Of a stretch of 29,609 nucleotides of DNA, positions 1 to 7,307 are shown piece by piece. Within the stretch, counting starts at the first letter, position 1; every line of letters begins with the position of its first letter. A program made the translations under genes and the position numbers. The DNA is from Eubacteriales bacterium. Its GTDB lineage: Bacteria > Bacillota > Clostridia > Peptostreptococcales > Anaerovoracaceae. The stretch covers positions 1-29,609 of the forward strand of contig JAQUXD010000005.1 of assembly GCA_028692535.1 (NCBI GenBank), given 5' to 3'. Below the pieces are notes generated by a model. That model was not told the DNA's origin. It was given only the letters and a program-made list of their open reading frames with translations, and searched no databases.

Positions 1-948
1 ATGAATTTTCCGGGCAAAGTCCTGAAACTGACCTATCTGAGCGAACAGGACAAAGAAGATCTGCTTTTCGGGATCCGAAACGATGTGGATTTTGTCGCCT
101 GTTCCTTCGTATCCACGCTGCAGGATATCCTGGATGTACGGCAGTTTCTAAACGCGAACGGCGGCGAAAACATTGAGCTGATCGCCAAGATCGAGAATCG
201 TTCGGGCGTCGACAATGTGATGGACATCGCTACGGAATGCAGCGGTATTATGATCGGTCGGGGCGACATGGGGGTGGAGATCCCCTTTGAGCAGCTGCCT
301 GCTATACAAAAGCATCTGATCAACGCCTGCCGGGTGATCGGCAAACGCGTGATCACGGCCACAGAAATGTTGGAATCCATGATCTACAACCCCCGTCCTA
401 CCCGTGCAGAGATCTCCGATGTGGCCAATGCGGTTTATGACGGCACCAGCGCCATTATGCTCTCCGGCGAAACGGCGGTAGGAAAGTATCCGGTGCTGAC
501 GCTGCAAACCATGGCCAGGATCGCCGAAGAGACCGAGAAAAACATCCATTACGAGAAGCGGTTCCGGAACATGGAGTTCACTATTCGGGATATGACAGAC
601 GCAGTTTCTCATGCGGCTTGCAGCCTGGCTATGGACATCGATGCCAAGGTCATCGTTTCCTGCACGATCTCCGGTATCACCGCGCGAATGATCTCCCGGT
701 TCCGTCCGCCCATCGACATCATGGCCCTTACTCCCTACGAGAGCACTCGCCGGAAGCTGGCCCTGTCCTGGGGCGTCAATCCGCTGATTGCCCTGGAAAT
801 GAGCGGCACCGACCAACTGATGGATATGGCCCAACGGGTGGCGACTGAACAGTGCGGTCTGGAAAGCGGAGACCGGATCGTCATCACCGGCGGCATGACC
901 AACGCGGTGTCCGGAAACACGAATGTGCTAAAAACCGCTTGCATTTAG
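1..948 (+). CDS. pyk: Pyruvate kinase, C-terminal part (5' end outside window)
   Basis: Glycolytic enzyme converting phosphoenolpyruvate and ADP to pyruvate and ATP in the cytoplasm. The first codon in the window happens to be ATG, but the protein begins inside the family's barrel domain, at the segment usually written NLPG..LPALTEKD. Roughly the first third of a usual 470-residue enzyme is therefore missing upstream, and this ATG is not a start. The visible part shows the active-site signature IAKIENRSGV, GRGDMGVEIP, the strongly conserved MLESMIYNPRPTRAE and SAIMLSGETAVGKYP. The allosteric C-domain follows and ends at GGMTN. No extra PEP-utiliser domain follows the C-domain, unlike the Bacillus enzyme. 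The promoter of the next unit starts inside the last codons of this gene. Confidence 0.96.
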   Translation: MNFPGKVLKLTYLSEQDKEDLLFGIRNDVDFVACSFVSTLQDILDVRQFLNANGGENIELIAKIENRSGVDNVMDIATECSGIMIGRGDMGVEIPFEQLPAIQKHLINACRVIGKRVITATEMLESMIYNPRPTRAEISDVANAVYDGTSAIMLSGETAVGKYPVLTLQTMARIAEETEKNIHYEKRFRNMEFTIRDMTDAVSHAACSLAMDIDAKVIVSCTISGITARMISRFRPPIDIMALTPYESTRRKLALSWGVNPLIALEMSGTDQLMDMAQRVATEQCGLESGDRIVITGGMTNAVSGNTNVLKTACI

Positions 949-966
949 AAGATGCCGTGGTATACT
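939..966 (+). promoter_or_regulatory. Predicted sigma-A promoter of the rpsF-ssb-rpsR unit
   Basis: A -35 like TTGCAT (939-944) is followed after 16 bases by TATACT (961-966). TG one base before the -10 (TGGTATACT) makes an extended -10. The -35 overlaps the last codons and stop of pyruvate kinase. The predicted transcript start is near 973, which leaves a leader of about 80 bases before rpsF. The 12 bases GTGGTATACTGT recur exactly at the gdpP promoter (2132-2143). Confidence 0.6.
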
Positions 967-980
967 GTTATGGCATTCGT

Positions 981-1027
981 TTCGCAGCAACGCGAACCAT
1001 TGCTCTCTGCCACGGAGAAACCGTGGC
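981..1027 (+). promoter_or_regulatory. Candidate structured leader of rpsF (two hairpins)
   Basis: Two perfect stems lie in the untranslated leader. TTCGC/GCGAA (981-985 with 992-996) closes a 6-base loop. GCCACGG/CCGTGGC (1009-1015 with 1021-1027) closes an AGAAA loop. There is no U tract, so these are not a terminator. In many bacteria the S6:S18 complex binds a CCG-containing structure in the rpsF leader to repress its own operon. The ACCG at 1020-1023 and the position fit that idea, but I cannot match the published consensus by eye. Confidence 0.3.
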
Positions 1028-1053
1028 CATTCAGTCCATAGGGAGGTGAAATA

Positions 1054-1341
1054 ATGAATAAGTATGAGTTGATGTTTATCCTCGATCCGATTTTGGAAGA
1101 CGACAAAAAGGAAGCGGCGATCGAAACAGTCAAAGAGATCATCGCAACCGACGGAGAAGTCTCCGACGTGAACATCTGGGGAATCAAAAAGCTCGCTTAT
1201 CCGATCCGCAAGAAGAACGAGGGATATTATGTCGTAATGCAGTTTACGGCCAGCCCCGATCTTCCCAAGGAATTGGACAGACGGCTTAAGATCTCGGACA
1301 GCTTTATGCGGCATCTCGTCATTAACAAAGACGAGAAATAG
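1054..1341 (+). CDS. rpsF: Small ribosomal subunit protein bS6
   Basis: Ribosomal protein of the 30S platform that binds 16S rRNA together with bS18. The 95-residue length is normal for the family. The N-terminus reads MNKYELMFILDP, the typical first strand, and WGIKKLAYPIRKKNEGYY is the conserved central block. The ATG follows GGAGGTGA (1041-1048) at good spacing. It is first of the classical rpsF-ssb-rpsR unit, with ssb 15 bases downstream, so S6, SSB and S18 are co-transcribed from the promoter in front. Confidence 0.97.
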   Translation: MNKYELMFILDPILEDDKKEAAIETVKEIIATDGEVSDVNIWGIKKLAYPIRKKNEGYYVVMQFTASPDLPKELDRRLKISDSFMRHLVINKDEK

Positions 1342-1356
1342 GAAAGCGGTGACAGT

Positions 1357-1785
1357 ATGAATTCGGTATCATTGATCGGAAGATTAACCAGAGACCCGGA
1401 CATCCGGTACGGCGCCGGCAGCCAGATGGCTGTAGCGCGTTTTACCATTGCGATCGATCGGGGAAAGGACAAGAACGGCGAGGACCGCGGCGCGGACTTT
1501 CCGGCGATTGTCTGCTTCGGCAAAACGGCTGAATTGGTGGAACGTTTTCTTACCAAGGGACGTCTCGTGGGCATTCAGGGACGTATCCAGACCGGAAAAT
1601 ACGAGAAGGACGGACGTACCGTTTATACGACCGACATACTGGCAGATCGCGTAGAATTTTTAGACTGGGGAGATAAGAACGAGGGAGAAGGCGGCGGCGC
1701 CAAGCAGAAAAGCGCGCAGCCTAAAACCGAATCTCAGGTTCCCGAAGGCTTCGGCGCCTTGACCGACGACGACATTCCCTTCTAA
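1357..1785 (+). CDS. ssb: Single-stranded DNA-binding protein
   Basis: Coats and protects single-stranded DNA during replication and repair, and recruits partner proteins. The OB-fold domain covers about residues 1-105, starting MNSVSLIGRLTRDPD and containing GRLVGIQGRIQTGKYE. A short, low-complexity linker rich in Gly, Lys and Gln follows. The last residues DDDIPF are the classical acidic tip that docks SSB-interacting proteins. At 142 residues it is slightly short because the linker is small. It lies between rpsF and rpsR, as in most Firmicutes. Its ribosome binding site (GGAAAGCGGTGA) is weaker than those of its neighbours. Confidence 0.97.
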   Translation: MNSVSLIGRLTRDPDIRYGAGSQMAVARFTIAIDRGKDKNGEDRGADFPAIVCFGKTAELVERFLTKGRLVGIQGRIQTGKYEKDGRTVYTTDILADRVEFLDWGDKNEGEGGGAKQKSAQPKTESQVPEGFGALTDDDIPF

Positions 1786-1816
1786 AAAAGCTTCAGGATA
1801 GGAGGATATCCATATT

Positions 1817-2077
1817 ATGGAAAGAGATAGAGAGAACAGAGATAATAAGAGAAAGAGTTACGGCGGAAACAGAAGGAAGAAAATATGTCAATTCTGTGCC
1901 GACAAAACCGAAGACATCGACTACAAAGATGTAGACACACTCAAGAAATATGTGACGGAACGGGGAAAGATCCTGCCCAAGCGGATTACCGGAACTTGCG
2001 CCATGCACCAAAGAGCGGTGACAACCGCCATCAAAAGAGCGCGGATCGTAGCGCTTCTGCCTTTCGACGCAGATTGA
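1817..2077 (+). CDS. rpsR: Small ribosomal subunit protein bS18
   Basis: 30S platform protein that pairs with bS6. The 86-residue protein has a basic, Arg/Lys-rich N-terminus and the S18 core, including LKKYVTERGKILPKRITG. It keeps the Cys set KICQFC plus TCAMHQ, so it is the zinc-type (C+) paralogue rather than the zinc-free form induced under zinc limitation in some bacteria. AGGAGG (1800-1805) precedes the ATG by 11 bases. It is the last gene of its unit, and a strong intrinsic terminator begins nine bases after the stop codon. Confidence 0.97.
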   Translation: MERDRENRDNKRKSYGGNRRKKICQFCADKTEDIDYKDVDTLKKYVTERGKILPKRITGTCAMHQRAVTTAIKRARIVALLPFDAD

Positions 2078-2085
2078 TAAGACTG

Positions 2086-2113
2086 AAAACCGGAGCCTGG
2101 CTCCGGTTTTTTT
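2086..2113 (+). terminator. Intrinsic terminator of the rpsF-ssb-rpsR unit
   Basis: A perfect stem pairs 2086-2096 (AAAACCGGAGC) with 2100-2110 (GCTCCGGTTTT) around a 3-base loop and runs into a seven-T tract (2107-2113). It sits just after rpsR, and the next promoter's -35 starts within the T tract. Confidence 0.92.
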
Positions 2114-2141
2114 GTTTCAGAAACACTTTTTGTGGTATACT
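2112..2141 (+). promoter_or_regulatory. Predicted sigma-A promoter of gdpP and downstream genes
   Basis: TTGTTT (2112-2117), an 18-base spacer and TATACT (2136-2141) with an extended -10 TG. It lies directly behind the terminator and about 50 bases before the gdpP start. It probably drives gdpP-rplI-dnaB-purA and the DnaD-like gene, since no terminator is visible between them. Confidence 0.55.
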
Positions 2142-2190
2142 GTAGTATCTATGCGGCAGTGCGATCTGGCGGCGCAAAAGGGAGGAGAAA

Positions 2191-4149
2191 ATGGCAAGCA
2201 GACTTTTACATAAAATCGTCGAACCTTATCTGAAAATCGATTTGATTGTCATGGTTTTTCTGTCTTTTTGCGTCCTTTGGTTCAGCCTTCCCGCAGGGAT
2301 CCTTTGCCTTCTTCTCGTCGTCGCCGTACAGGTCTATCACGGGAAATTCACAAGGACCAGAACGCTGGACCAGATCGATTCCTACGAGGAGAGTCTGTCG
2401 GCAGACCGGGACGAAATCGCCCGGGCCTTTACGGAAAACAGTCCTCTTCTGATGAGCCTGATCGATATGGAAGGTCGATTGCTTTGGAGCAACCAGCGAT
2501 TTCATGCGGTATTCGACAGCGAAGAAGCTTTTTTTGCCAAGGTGGACAAAAGCACGATTACCGGCTTTTTTGACAAGCCCGAGAAGCAGATCATCATTCC
2601 GGTCGACGAGCGGATGTACCGGGTCACTGCCGGTACGATGGGCAATTACGATCGGGACAAGAAGATGTTGTTCTGGAGCAATGTCACCGGCTATCAGATC
2701 GTCAAAGAGCTTTACGGTGATAAGCGTCCTTGTGTGGCTTTTATCAATATCGACAATTACGACGACCTGCTGGCCAGTTCGCCTTCCGATGAGCAGTCTT
2801 CCATCACGGCGGGTATCGATAAAATGATCCGAAGCTGGGCCCACGGCATGGATGCGGCGATTTCCAAGACGCGCAGCAATCGTTATGTGATGCTGTTTGA
2901 GCATCAGCATCTGGAAACGCTGATCGCAGAAAAATTCCCCATCATCAACGAGATTCACCAAATCGAGACTAAGGCCGATTTTCCCACATCCCTTTCCATC
3001 GGTGTGGGTGCCGGGGCCAAGACGCTGAGCGAGCTTCAGAACTACGCGGGGGACGCGCTGGATCTGGCTTTGGGGCGAGGCGGAGATCAGGTCGTGATCA
3101 AACGCAACGGCGGAGACATTGAGTTCTACGGAGGCGGCCTTACTACGGTGGAAAAGCGGAACAAAGGGAAATCCCGAATTGTGGCCCACGCCCTGCAGCA
3201 GCTTATCACCACGTCGGACCGGGTGATCATTATGGGACATACCCGACCGGATATGGACAGCTTCGGCGCAGCCATCGGCGTCTATCACATGGCCAAGCGA
3301 TTTACCGCCAATGTGGATATTGTGCTGAACGAAGTAGGCGAAGCTATCGAGATCATTCACGAAGCTGCGGTCGCAGCCGGTCGCTTCAGCTTCATCACCT
3401 CGGATCGGGCGATGGAGCTGGTCCGGTCCAACACATTGCTCGTCGTGGTGGATACCCACATCGGCGGTTTGACGGAATGCCCCAAGCTCATCGGAAAAAC
3501 CGATAAGCTGGTGGTGATCGATCACCATCGCCGTTCCAAGGAGGCCATCGAAAATGCCACGCTCACATACATGGAGGTCTATGCTTCCTCCACTTCCGAG
3601 TTGATCGCCGAGCTGCTTCAGTATTCCGGAGATCGCCTGGATATCGGCAAGTTCGAAGCCGAAGCGCTTTTGGCGGGCATCACGGTGGACACGAAGAATT
3701 TTACGGTGAACACCGGCGTGCGGACCTTTGAAGCGGCTTCCTGGCTCAGGCGCAGCGGCGCGGATATCGCAGCGGTCAGAAACTTCTTTAAAATAAGACT
3801 GGATTTCTTCCAGAAAAAAGTGAACCTGATCGCCAGTGCGGAAATCCTGGACAACGGCGTTGCGATCGCCTATACGAAGGAGTACGATCCGGCCATGCAG
3901 GTGCTCACCTCTCAGGTGGCCGACGAGTTGCTGGACATGCGGGGCGTGCAGGCGGCCTTCGTGGCCGGTAAAGGGAAGAAGGTGACCATGCTTTCCGGTC
4001 GTTCCATGGGACAGGTGAACGTACAGATGATATTGGAAAAACTGGGCGGAGGCGGTCATCTGACTACAGCCGGAGCCCAATTGGAAGCGAGTCCCGAAGA
4101 AGCCATCCACCAGGTGGTCCAAATCATGCGGGACATAGAGATACTATAG
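2191..4149 (+). CDS. gdpP: Cyclic-di-AMP phosphodiesterase GdpP (DHH-DHHA1 family, membrane-bound)
   Basis: Hydrolyses the second messenger c-di-AMP and so influences potassium and osmotic balance and cell-wall homeostasis. The 652-residue protein has the full family layout: two N-terminal membrane segments (about residues 17-50), a PAS-like domain (about 80-165), a degenerate GGDEF domain ending near RGGDQV, and a DHH-DHHA1 phosphodiesterase. Catalytic metal ligands are visible: H350, D354 and D356 in MGHTRPDMD, D421 in VVDTH, the D444-H445-H446 triad, and D500 in GITVDTKNF. GGGGHLTTAGAQ marks DHHA1. The start follows GGGAGGAG. It lies directly before rplI and dnaB, the standard Firmicutes order; its stop overlaps the rplI ribosome binding site. 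Confidence 0.96.
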   Translation: MASRLLHKIVEPYLKIDLIVMVFLSFCVLWFSLPAGILCLLLVVAVQVYHGKFTRTRTLDQIDSYEESLSADRDEIARAFTENSPLLMSLIDMEGRLLWSNQRFHAVFDSEEAFFAKVDKSTITGFFDKPEKQIIIPVDERMYRVTAGTMGNYDRDKKMLFWSNVTGYQIVKELYGDKRPCVAFINIDNYDDLLASSPSDEQSSITAGIDKMIRSWAHGMDAAISKTRSNRYVMLFEHQHLETLIAEKFPIINEIHQIETKADFPTSLSIGVGAGAKTLSELQNYAGDALDLALGRGGDQVVIKRNGGDIEFYGGGLTTVEKRNKGKSRIVAHALQQLITTSDRVIIMGHTRPDMDSFGAAIGVYHMAKRFTANVDIVLNEVGEAIEIIHEAAVAAGRFSFITSDRAMELVRSNTLLVVVDTHIGGLTECPKLIGKTDKLVVIDHHRRSKEAIENATLTYMEVYASSTSELIAELLQYSGDRLDIGKFEAEALLAGITVDTKNFTVNTGVRTFEAASWLRRSGADIAAVRNFFKIRLDFFQKKVNLIASAEILDNGVAIAYTKEYDPAMQVLTSQVADELLDMRGVQAAFVAGKGKKVTMLSGRSMGQVNVQMILEKLGGGGHLTTAGAQLEASPEEAIHQVVQIMRDIEIL

Positions 4150-4163
4150 GAGGCGAAGAAAAG

Positions 4164-4610
4164 ATGCAGGTAATATTGTTGCAGGACGTCAAAGGAATCG
4201 GAAGAGCAGGGGAAGTGGTCAAGGTCAGCGACGGGCACGCCCGAAATTTCCTGATCCCCAGAAAAGCGGCTATGGAAGCCACTCAGGCCAATTTAAAGAC
4301 GTTGGAACGCAGAAAACAGGAGATCGAAGCCCAACGGGAAGTGGATCAGGCCCGGGCAACGGAGCTGAAGGAACAGATCGAGGGCAAGACTGTACATCTG
4401 TTGACAAAAGCCGGGGAAGGCGGCCGGCTCTTTGGCGCCATCACATCCAAAGATATTGCAGACGTCCTGGAAAAAGACTTCAGCATCGTCATCGACAAGA
4501 AAAAGATCGTGATGGAAGCTCCGATCAAGCAAGTGGGTCTCTCGGAAGTGGAGATCAAGCTATTTCCGGGGGTCAGCGCCTTATGTAAGGTTGACGTAAA
4601 AGCCCAGTAA
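4164..4610 (+). CDS. rplI: Large ribosomal subunit protein bL9
   Basis: 50S subunit protein that binds 23S rRNA through its N-domain. The 148-residue length is typical. The signature is clear: MQVILLQDVKGIGRAGEVV followed by VSDGHARNFLIPRKAA. A long Lys/Glu helix then links the two globular domains, and the C-domain contains GGRLFGAITSKDIADVL. AGGAGG at 4147-4152 overlaps the gdpP stop codon, so the two are co-transcribed and probably translationally linked. Confidence 0.97.
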   Translation: MQVILLQDVKGIGRAGEVVKVSDGHARNFLIPRKAAMEATQANLKTLERRKQEIEAQREVDQARATELKEQIEGKTVHLLTKAGEGGRLFGAITSKDIADVLEKDFSIVIDKKKIVMEAPIKQVGLSEVEIKLFPGVSALCKVDVKAQ

Positions 4611-4635
4611 CCCAGAGCTTGGCAGGGAGACAGGT

Positions 4636-5970
4636 ATGAAACAACAGCTGGAACGCATCCCGCCTCACAATGACGAGGCGGAAAAGAGTGTACTGGGGGC
4701 CATTTTGCTGGACAAAGAGGTCTTTTTTCAGGTGTCCGAGGTGATCGGCGCCGAAGACTTCTACAGCCATTCCCATCAGGAGATCTATCAAGGCATGGTG
4801 GATCTGTATCAGAGAGACGAACCTATCGACGCAGTAACATTGTCAGACAGTCTCAACCGGCGGAAAAGTCTGGAGGCTGTGGGCGGAAGAGGCTATATCG
4901 CCTTGCTTTCCAATGCGGTGCCCACGACGGCCAATGCGGTCCAGTATGCCAGGATCGTGCGGGAAAAGGCCATGCTTCGTCGCCTGATCCATGTGGCCGG
5001 AGATATCGTGGAGAAGAGCTACAGCGAGAAGCTGGAGTCCGAGCAGGTGCTGGATCACGCGGAACAGACGATCTTCGAGGTGGCCAAAAACCGCCAGAGC
5101 AATCAGTATGCCAGCCTGCGGGAGGTGCTCAATAAAAACATCGACAGCATCCAGGAAGCGGAGCGGAGCGGCGGCGTTATCCCCGGACTTTCCACCGGCT
5201 TTACGGGTTTGGATAAGATGACCACAGGTCTTCAGAAGTCCGATCTGATCATCGTTGCGGCCCGGCCGTCCATGGGAAAGACGGCATTTGCCCTGAACAT
5301 TGCGCAAAACGCGGCAGTCAAGAAGAAGGCCCGAGTGGTGATCTTCTCCCTGGAAATGTCCAGAGAACAGCTGGGTCTTCGGTTGCTGTCCATGGAATCC
5401 AGGATCGACAGCAAAAAACTGCGGATGGGCGATGAAAAAAACTACGACTGGGTGGACATCAACCGGGCGCTGGACAAGCTGGCGAAGGCCGATATCCTCA
5501 TTGACGATACCCCGGGCATCGGCGTCATGGAGATCCGCAACAAATGCCGCAGGATCACCGCTGAAAAGAAGATCGACCTGATCCTCGTCGACTATCTTCA
5601 AATGATGTCTTCGGATCGCTCCATGGAAAACCGGCAACAGGAAGTCACCACCATCTCCAGATATCTCAAACAGCTGGCCAGGGAAATGGAGTGTCCGGTC
5701 GTCGTGCTGTCGCAGCTTTCCAGAGCCTCTGAAAAGCGTCCGGGAAGTCACCGGCCGCTGCTTTCGGACCTGCGGGAATCCGGAGCCATCGAGCAGGATG
5801 CCGATGTGGTCATGTTCCTGTATCGGGATGATTACTATAAAGAGGAAGGCGAAGACAAGTCCAACATTTGCGAGATCATCATCGCCAAACAGCGAACAGG
5901 GGAAACCGGCACGGTCAAGCTGACCTGGATCCCCACGGTTACGAAGTTCGCAGACATGGCTTATGAATAA
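4636..5970 (+). CDS. dnaB: Replicative DNA helicase DnaB
   Basis: Hexameric 5'-3' helicase that unwinds DNA at the replication fork and binds primase. The 444-residue length is normal. The N-terminal domain starts with the typical PHNDEAEKSVLGAIL. The RecA-like C-domain has Walker A ARPSMGKTAF (K215), IFSLEMS, Walker B LILVDYLQMM, and LSQLSRASEKRPGSHRPLLSDLRESGAIEQDAD. It begins after AGGGAGA. It lies between rplI and purA as in other Firmicutes. Its loader would be expected nearby, but only a DnaD-like gene with a partial DnaC-like tail is present downstream of purA. Confidence 0.97.
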   Translation: MKQQLERIPPHNDEAEKSVLGAILLDKEVFFQVSEVIGAEDFYSHSHQEIYQGMVDLYQRDEPIDAVTLSDSLNRRKSLEAVGGRGYIALLSNAVPTTANAVQYARIVREKAMLRRLIHVAGDIVEKSYSEKLESEQVLDHAEQTIFEVAKNRQSNQYASLREVLNKNIDSIQEAERSGGVIPGLSTGFTGLDKMTTGLQKSDLIIVAARPSMGKTAFALNIAQNAAVKKKARVVIFSLEMSREQLGLRLLSMESRIDSKKLRMGDEKNYDWVDINRALDKLAKADILIDDTPGIGVMEIRNKCRRITAEKKIDLILVDYLQMMSSDRSMENRQQEVTTISRYLKQLAREMECPVVVLSQLSRASEKRPGSHRPLLSDLRESGAIEQDADVVMFLYRDDYYKEEGEDKSNICEIIIAKQRTGETGTVKLTWIPTVTKFADMAYE

Positions 5971-6016
5971 TCCATCCACAGTCACAAGCGAGAATAAGCA
6001 GAAAGAAGGGGTGAAC

Positions 6017-7300
6017 ATGAACACATTGGCAATCGTAGGCTCTCAGTGGGGAGACGAAGGCAAAGGAAAAATGATCGACTATTTCGGGAAAAAAGCCGAT
6101 ATGGTCGTACGCGCCCAGGGAGGCAGCAACGCAGGGCACAGCGTGGTGATCGATGGGAAGCGCTATTCACTCCATCTGATCCCTTCGGGCATTTTGAATC
6201 CGGAAGCGATGAACATCGTAGGAAACGGCGTCGTGTTCGACCCCAGAGTTTTTTTTGCGGAGCTTCGTCAGCTGAAGGCAGACGGCATCGCCACAGACAA
6301 GATCTATATAAGCGACAGGGCCCATGTGGTCTTTCCCTATCATTACATACTGGACGAATTGTACGAAGCAGGCAGGGGAAAAGAGGATATCGGCACGACG
6401 AAAAAGGGCATTGGTCCCTGCTATATGGACAAGGTGCAGCGCAGCGGAATTCGGACCTGCGATATGCTGAATCCCTCAAAATTTGCCCAAAAGCTGAGCG
6501 AGCAGATCGATGCAAAAAATGAAATCCTGGAAAAATTATTCAATGCGGCGCCCTTGGACAAAGAAGCCACACTGAAGGAATATTTGGGCTATGCGGAAAT
6601 ATTGGCGCCCTATATCCGCGATACCGGTGTAATGGTCTACGAAGCGATCCGCGCAGAGAAAAAAGTGCTTTTCGAGGGAGCACAAGGATCGCTGCTGGAC
6701 ATTGACCTGGGGACGTACCCGTACGTGACCAGTTCGCACCCCACCAGCGGAGGATTCACCACGGGCTCGGGCATCGGTATCGGAAACATTTCCGACGTGC
6801 TGGGTATTGTGAAAGCGTATACGACTCGGGTAGGCAAAGGTCCTTTCGTTACAGAACTCCTGGACGAAACCGGAGACCGCATCCGCGAAATCGGCCACGA
6901 GTACGGTGTCACCACCGGCCGCCCCAGGCGCATCGGCTGGTTCGATGCTGTCATCGTCAATTACTCCTCCCGGATCAACGGCATGACGGCGATCGCCCTG
7001 ATGCTGCTGGACGTGCTGAGCTCCTTTGAAACGGTAAAAGTATGTTATGCCTACGAGCATCAAGGCAAGCGGGTCGACCACTATCCTGCGGATCTGGATC
7101 ACCTGGCGGAGTGCAAACCGCTTTACAAAGAGATGCCGGGTTGGAAAACCGATATCACCGGCTGCAGAACCTATGACGAACTGCCCGCCCCATGCCGGGC
7201 TTACGTGGAAGAGATCGAAAAAATGACCGGCCTTCCCGTGATCAGCGTTTCCGTGGGTCCTGAGCGGGAAGCTACGATCATACGCAAAGAAATATTCTGA
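6017..7300 (+). CDS. purA: Adenylosuccinate synthetase
   Basis: Makes adenylosuccinate from IMP, aspartate and GTP, the first committed step to AMP. Family motifs are complete: VGSQWGDEGKGK near the N-terminus, NAGHSVV, TSSHPTSGGFTTGSGIG, and VTTGRPRRIGWFDAV. The frame stays open upstream to an ATG at 5963 that overlaps the end of dnaB. The ATG at 6017 is preceded by AAGGGGTGA and gives MNTLAIVGSQWGDEG, the usual start, with 427 residues, the family's normal length. No purine riboswitch or PurR box is visible in the 46 bases before it. Confidence 0.96.
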   Translation: MNTLAIVGSQWGDEGKGKMIDYFGKKADMVVRAQGGSNAGHSVVIDGKRYSLHLIPSGILNPEAMNIVGNGVVFDPRVFFAELRQLKADGIATDKIYISDRAHVVFPYHYILDELYEAGRGKEDIGTTKKGIGPCYMDKVQRSGIRTCDMLNPSKFAQKLSEQIDAKNEILEKLFNAAPLDKEATLKEYLGYAEILAPYIRDTGVMVYEAIRAEKKVLFEGAQGSLLDIDLGTYPYVTSSHPTSGGFTTGSGIGIGNISDVLGIVKAYTTRVGKGPFVTELLDETGDRIREIGHEYGVTTGRPRRIGWFDAVIVNYSSRINGMTAIALMLLDVLSSFETVKVCYAYEHQGKRVDHYPADLDHLAECKPLYKEMPGWKTDITGCRTYDELPAPCRAYVEEIEKMTGLPVISVSVGPEREATIIRKEIF

Positions 7301-7307
7301 GGGTCCC

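Noticed and set aside
1..3. ATG at base 1 as the true start of pyruvate kinase
   Set aside because: The encoded sequence begins well inside the conserved catalytic barrel, so the gene is cut by the window edge.
2206..4122. A 638-codon open frame antisense to gdpP (and a 501-codon one antisense to walK)
   Set aside because: They mirror well-supported genes, have no recognisable protein motif and no fitting ribosome binding site. They follow from the GC-skewed codon positions of the sense genes.
5960..6000. DnaA box or origin suggested by ATCCACAG near the dnaB-purA junction
   Set aside because: A single imperfect match, with no cluster of TTATCCACA sites and no AT-rich unwinding element. The gene content hints at origin proximity but no origin is in the window.
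5971..6016. Purine riboswitch or PurR box before purA
   Set aside because: The space is only 46 bases and shows no fitting structure or CGAA-type PurR pattern.
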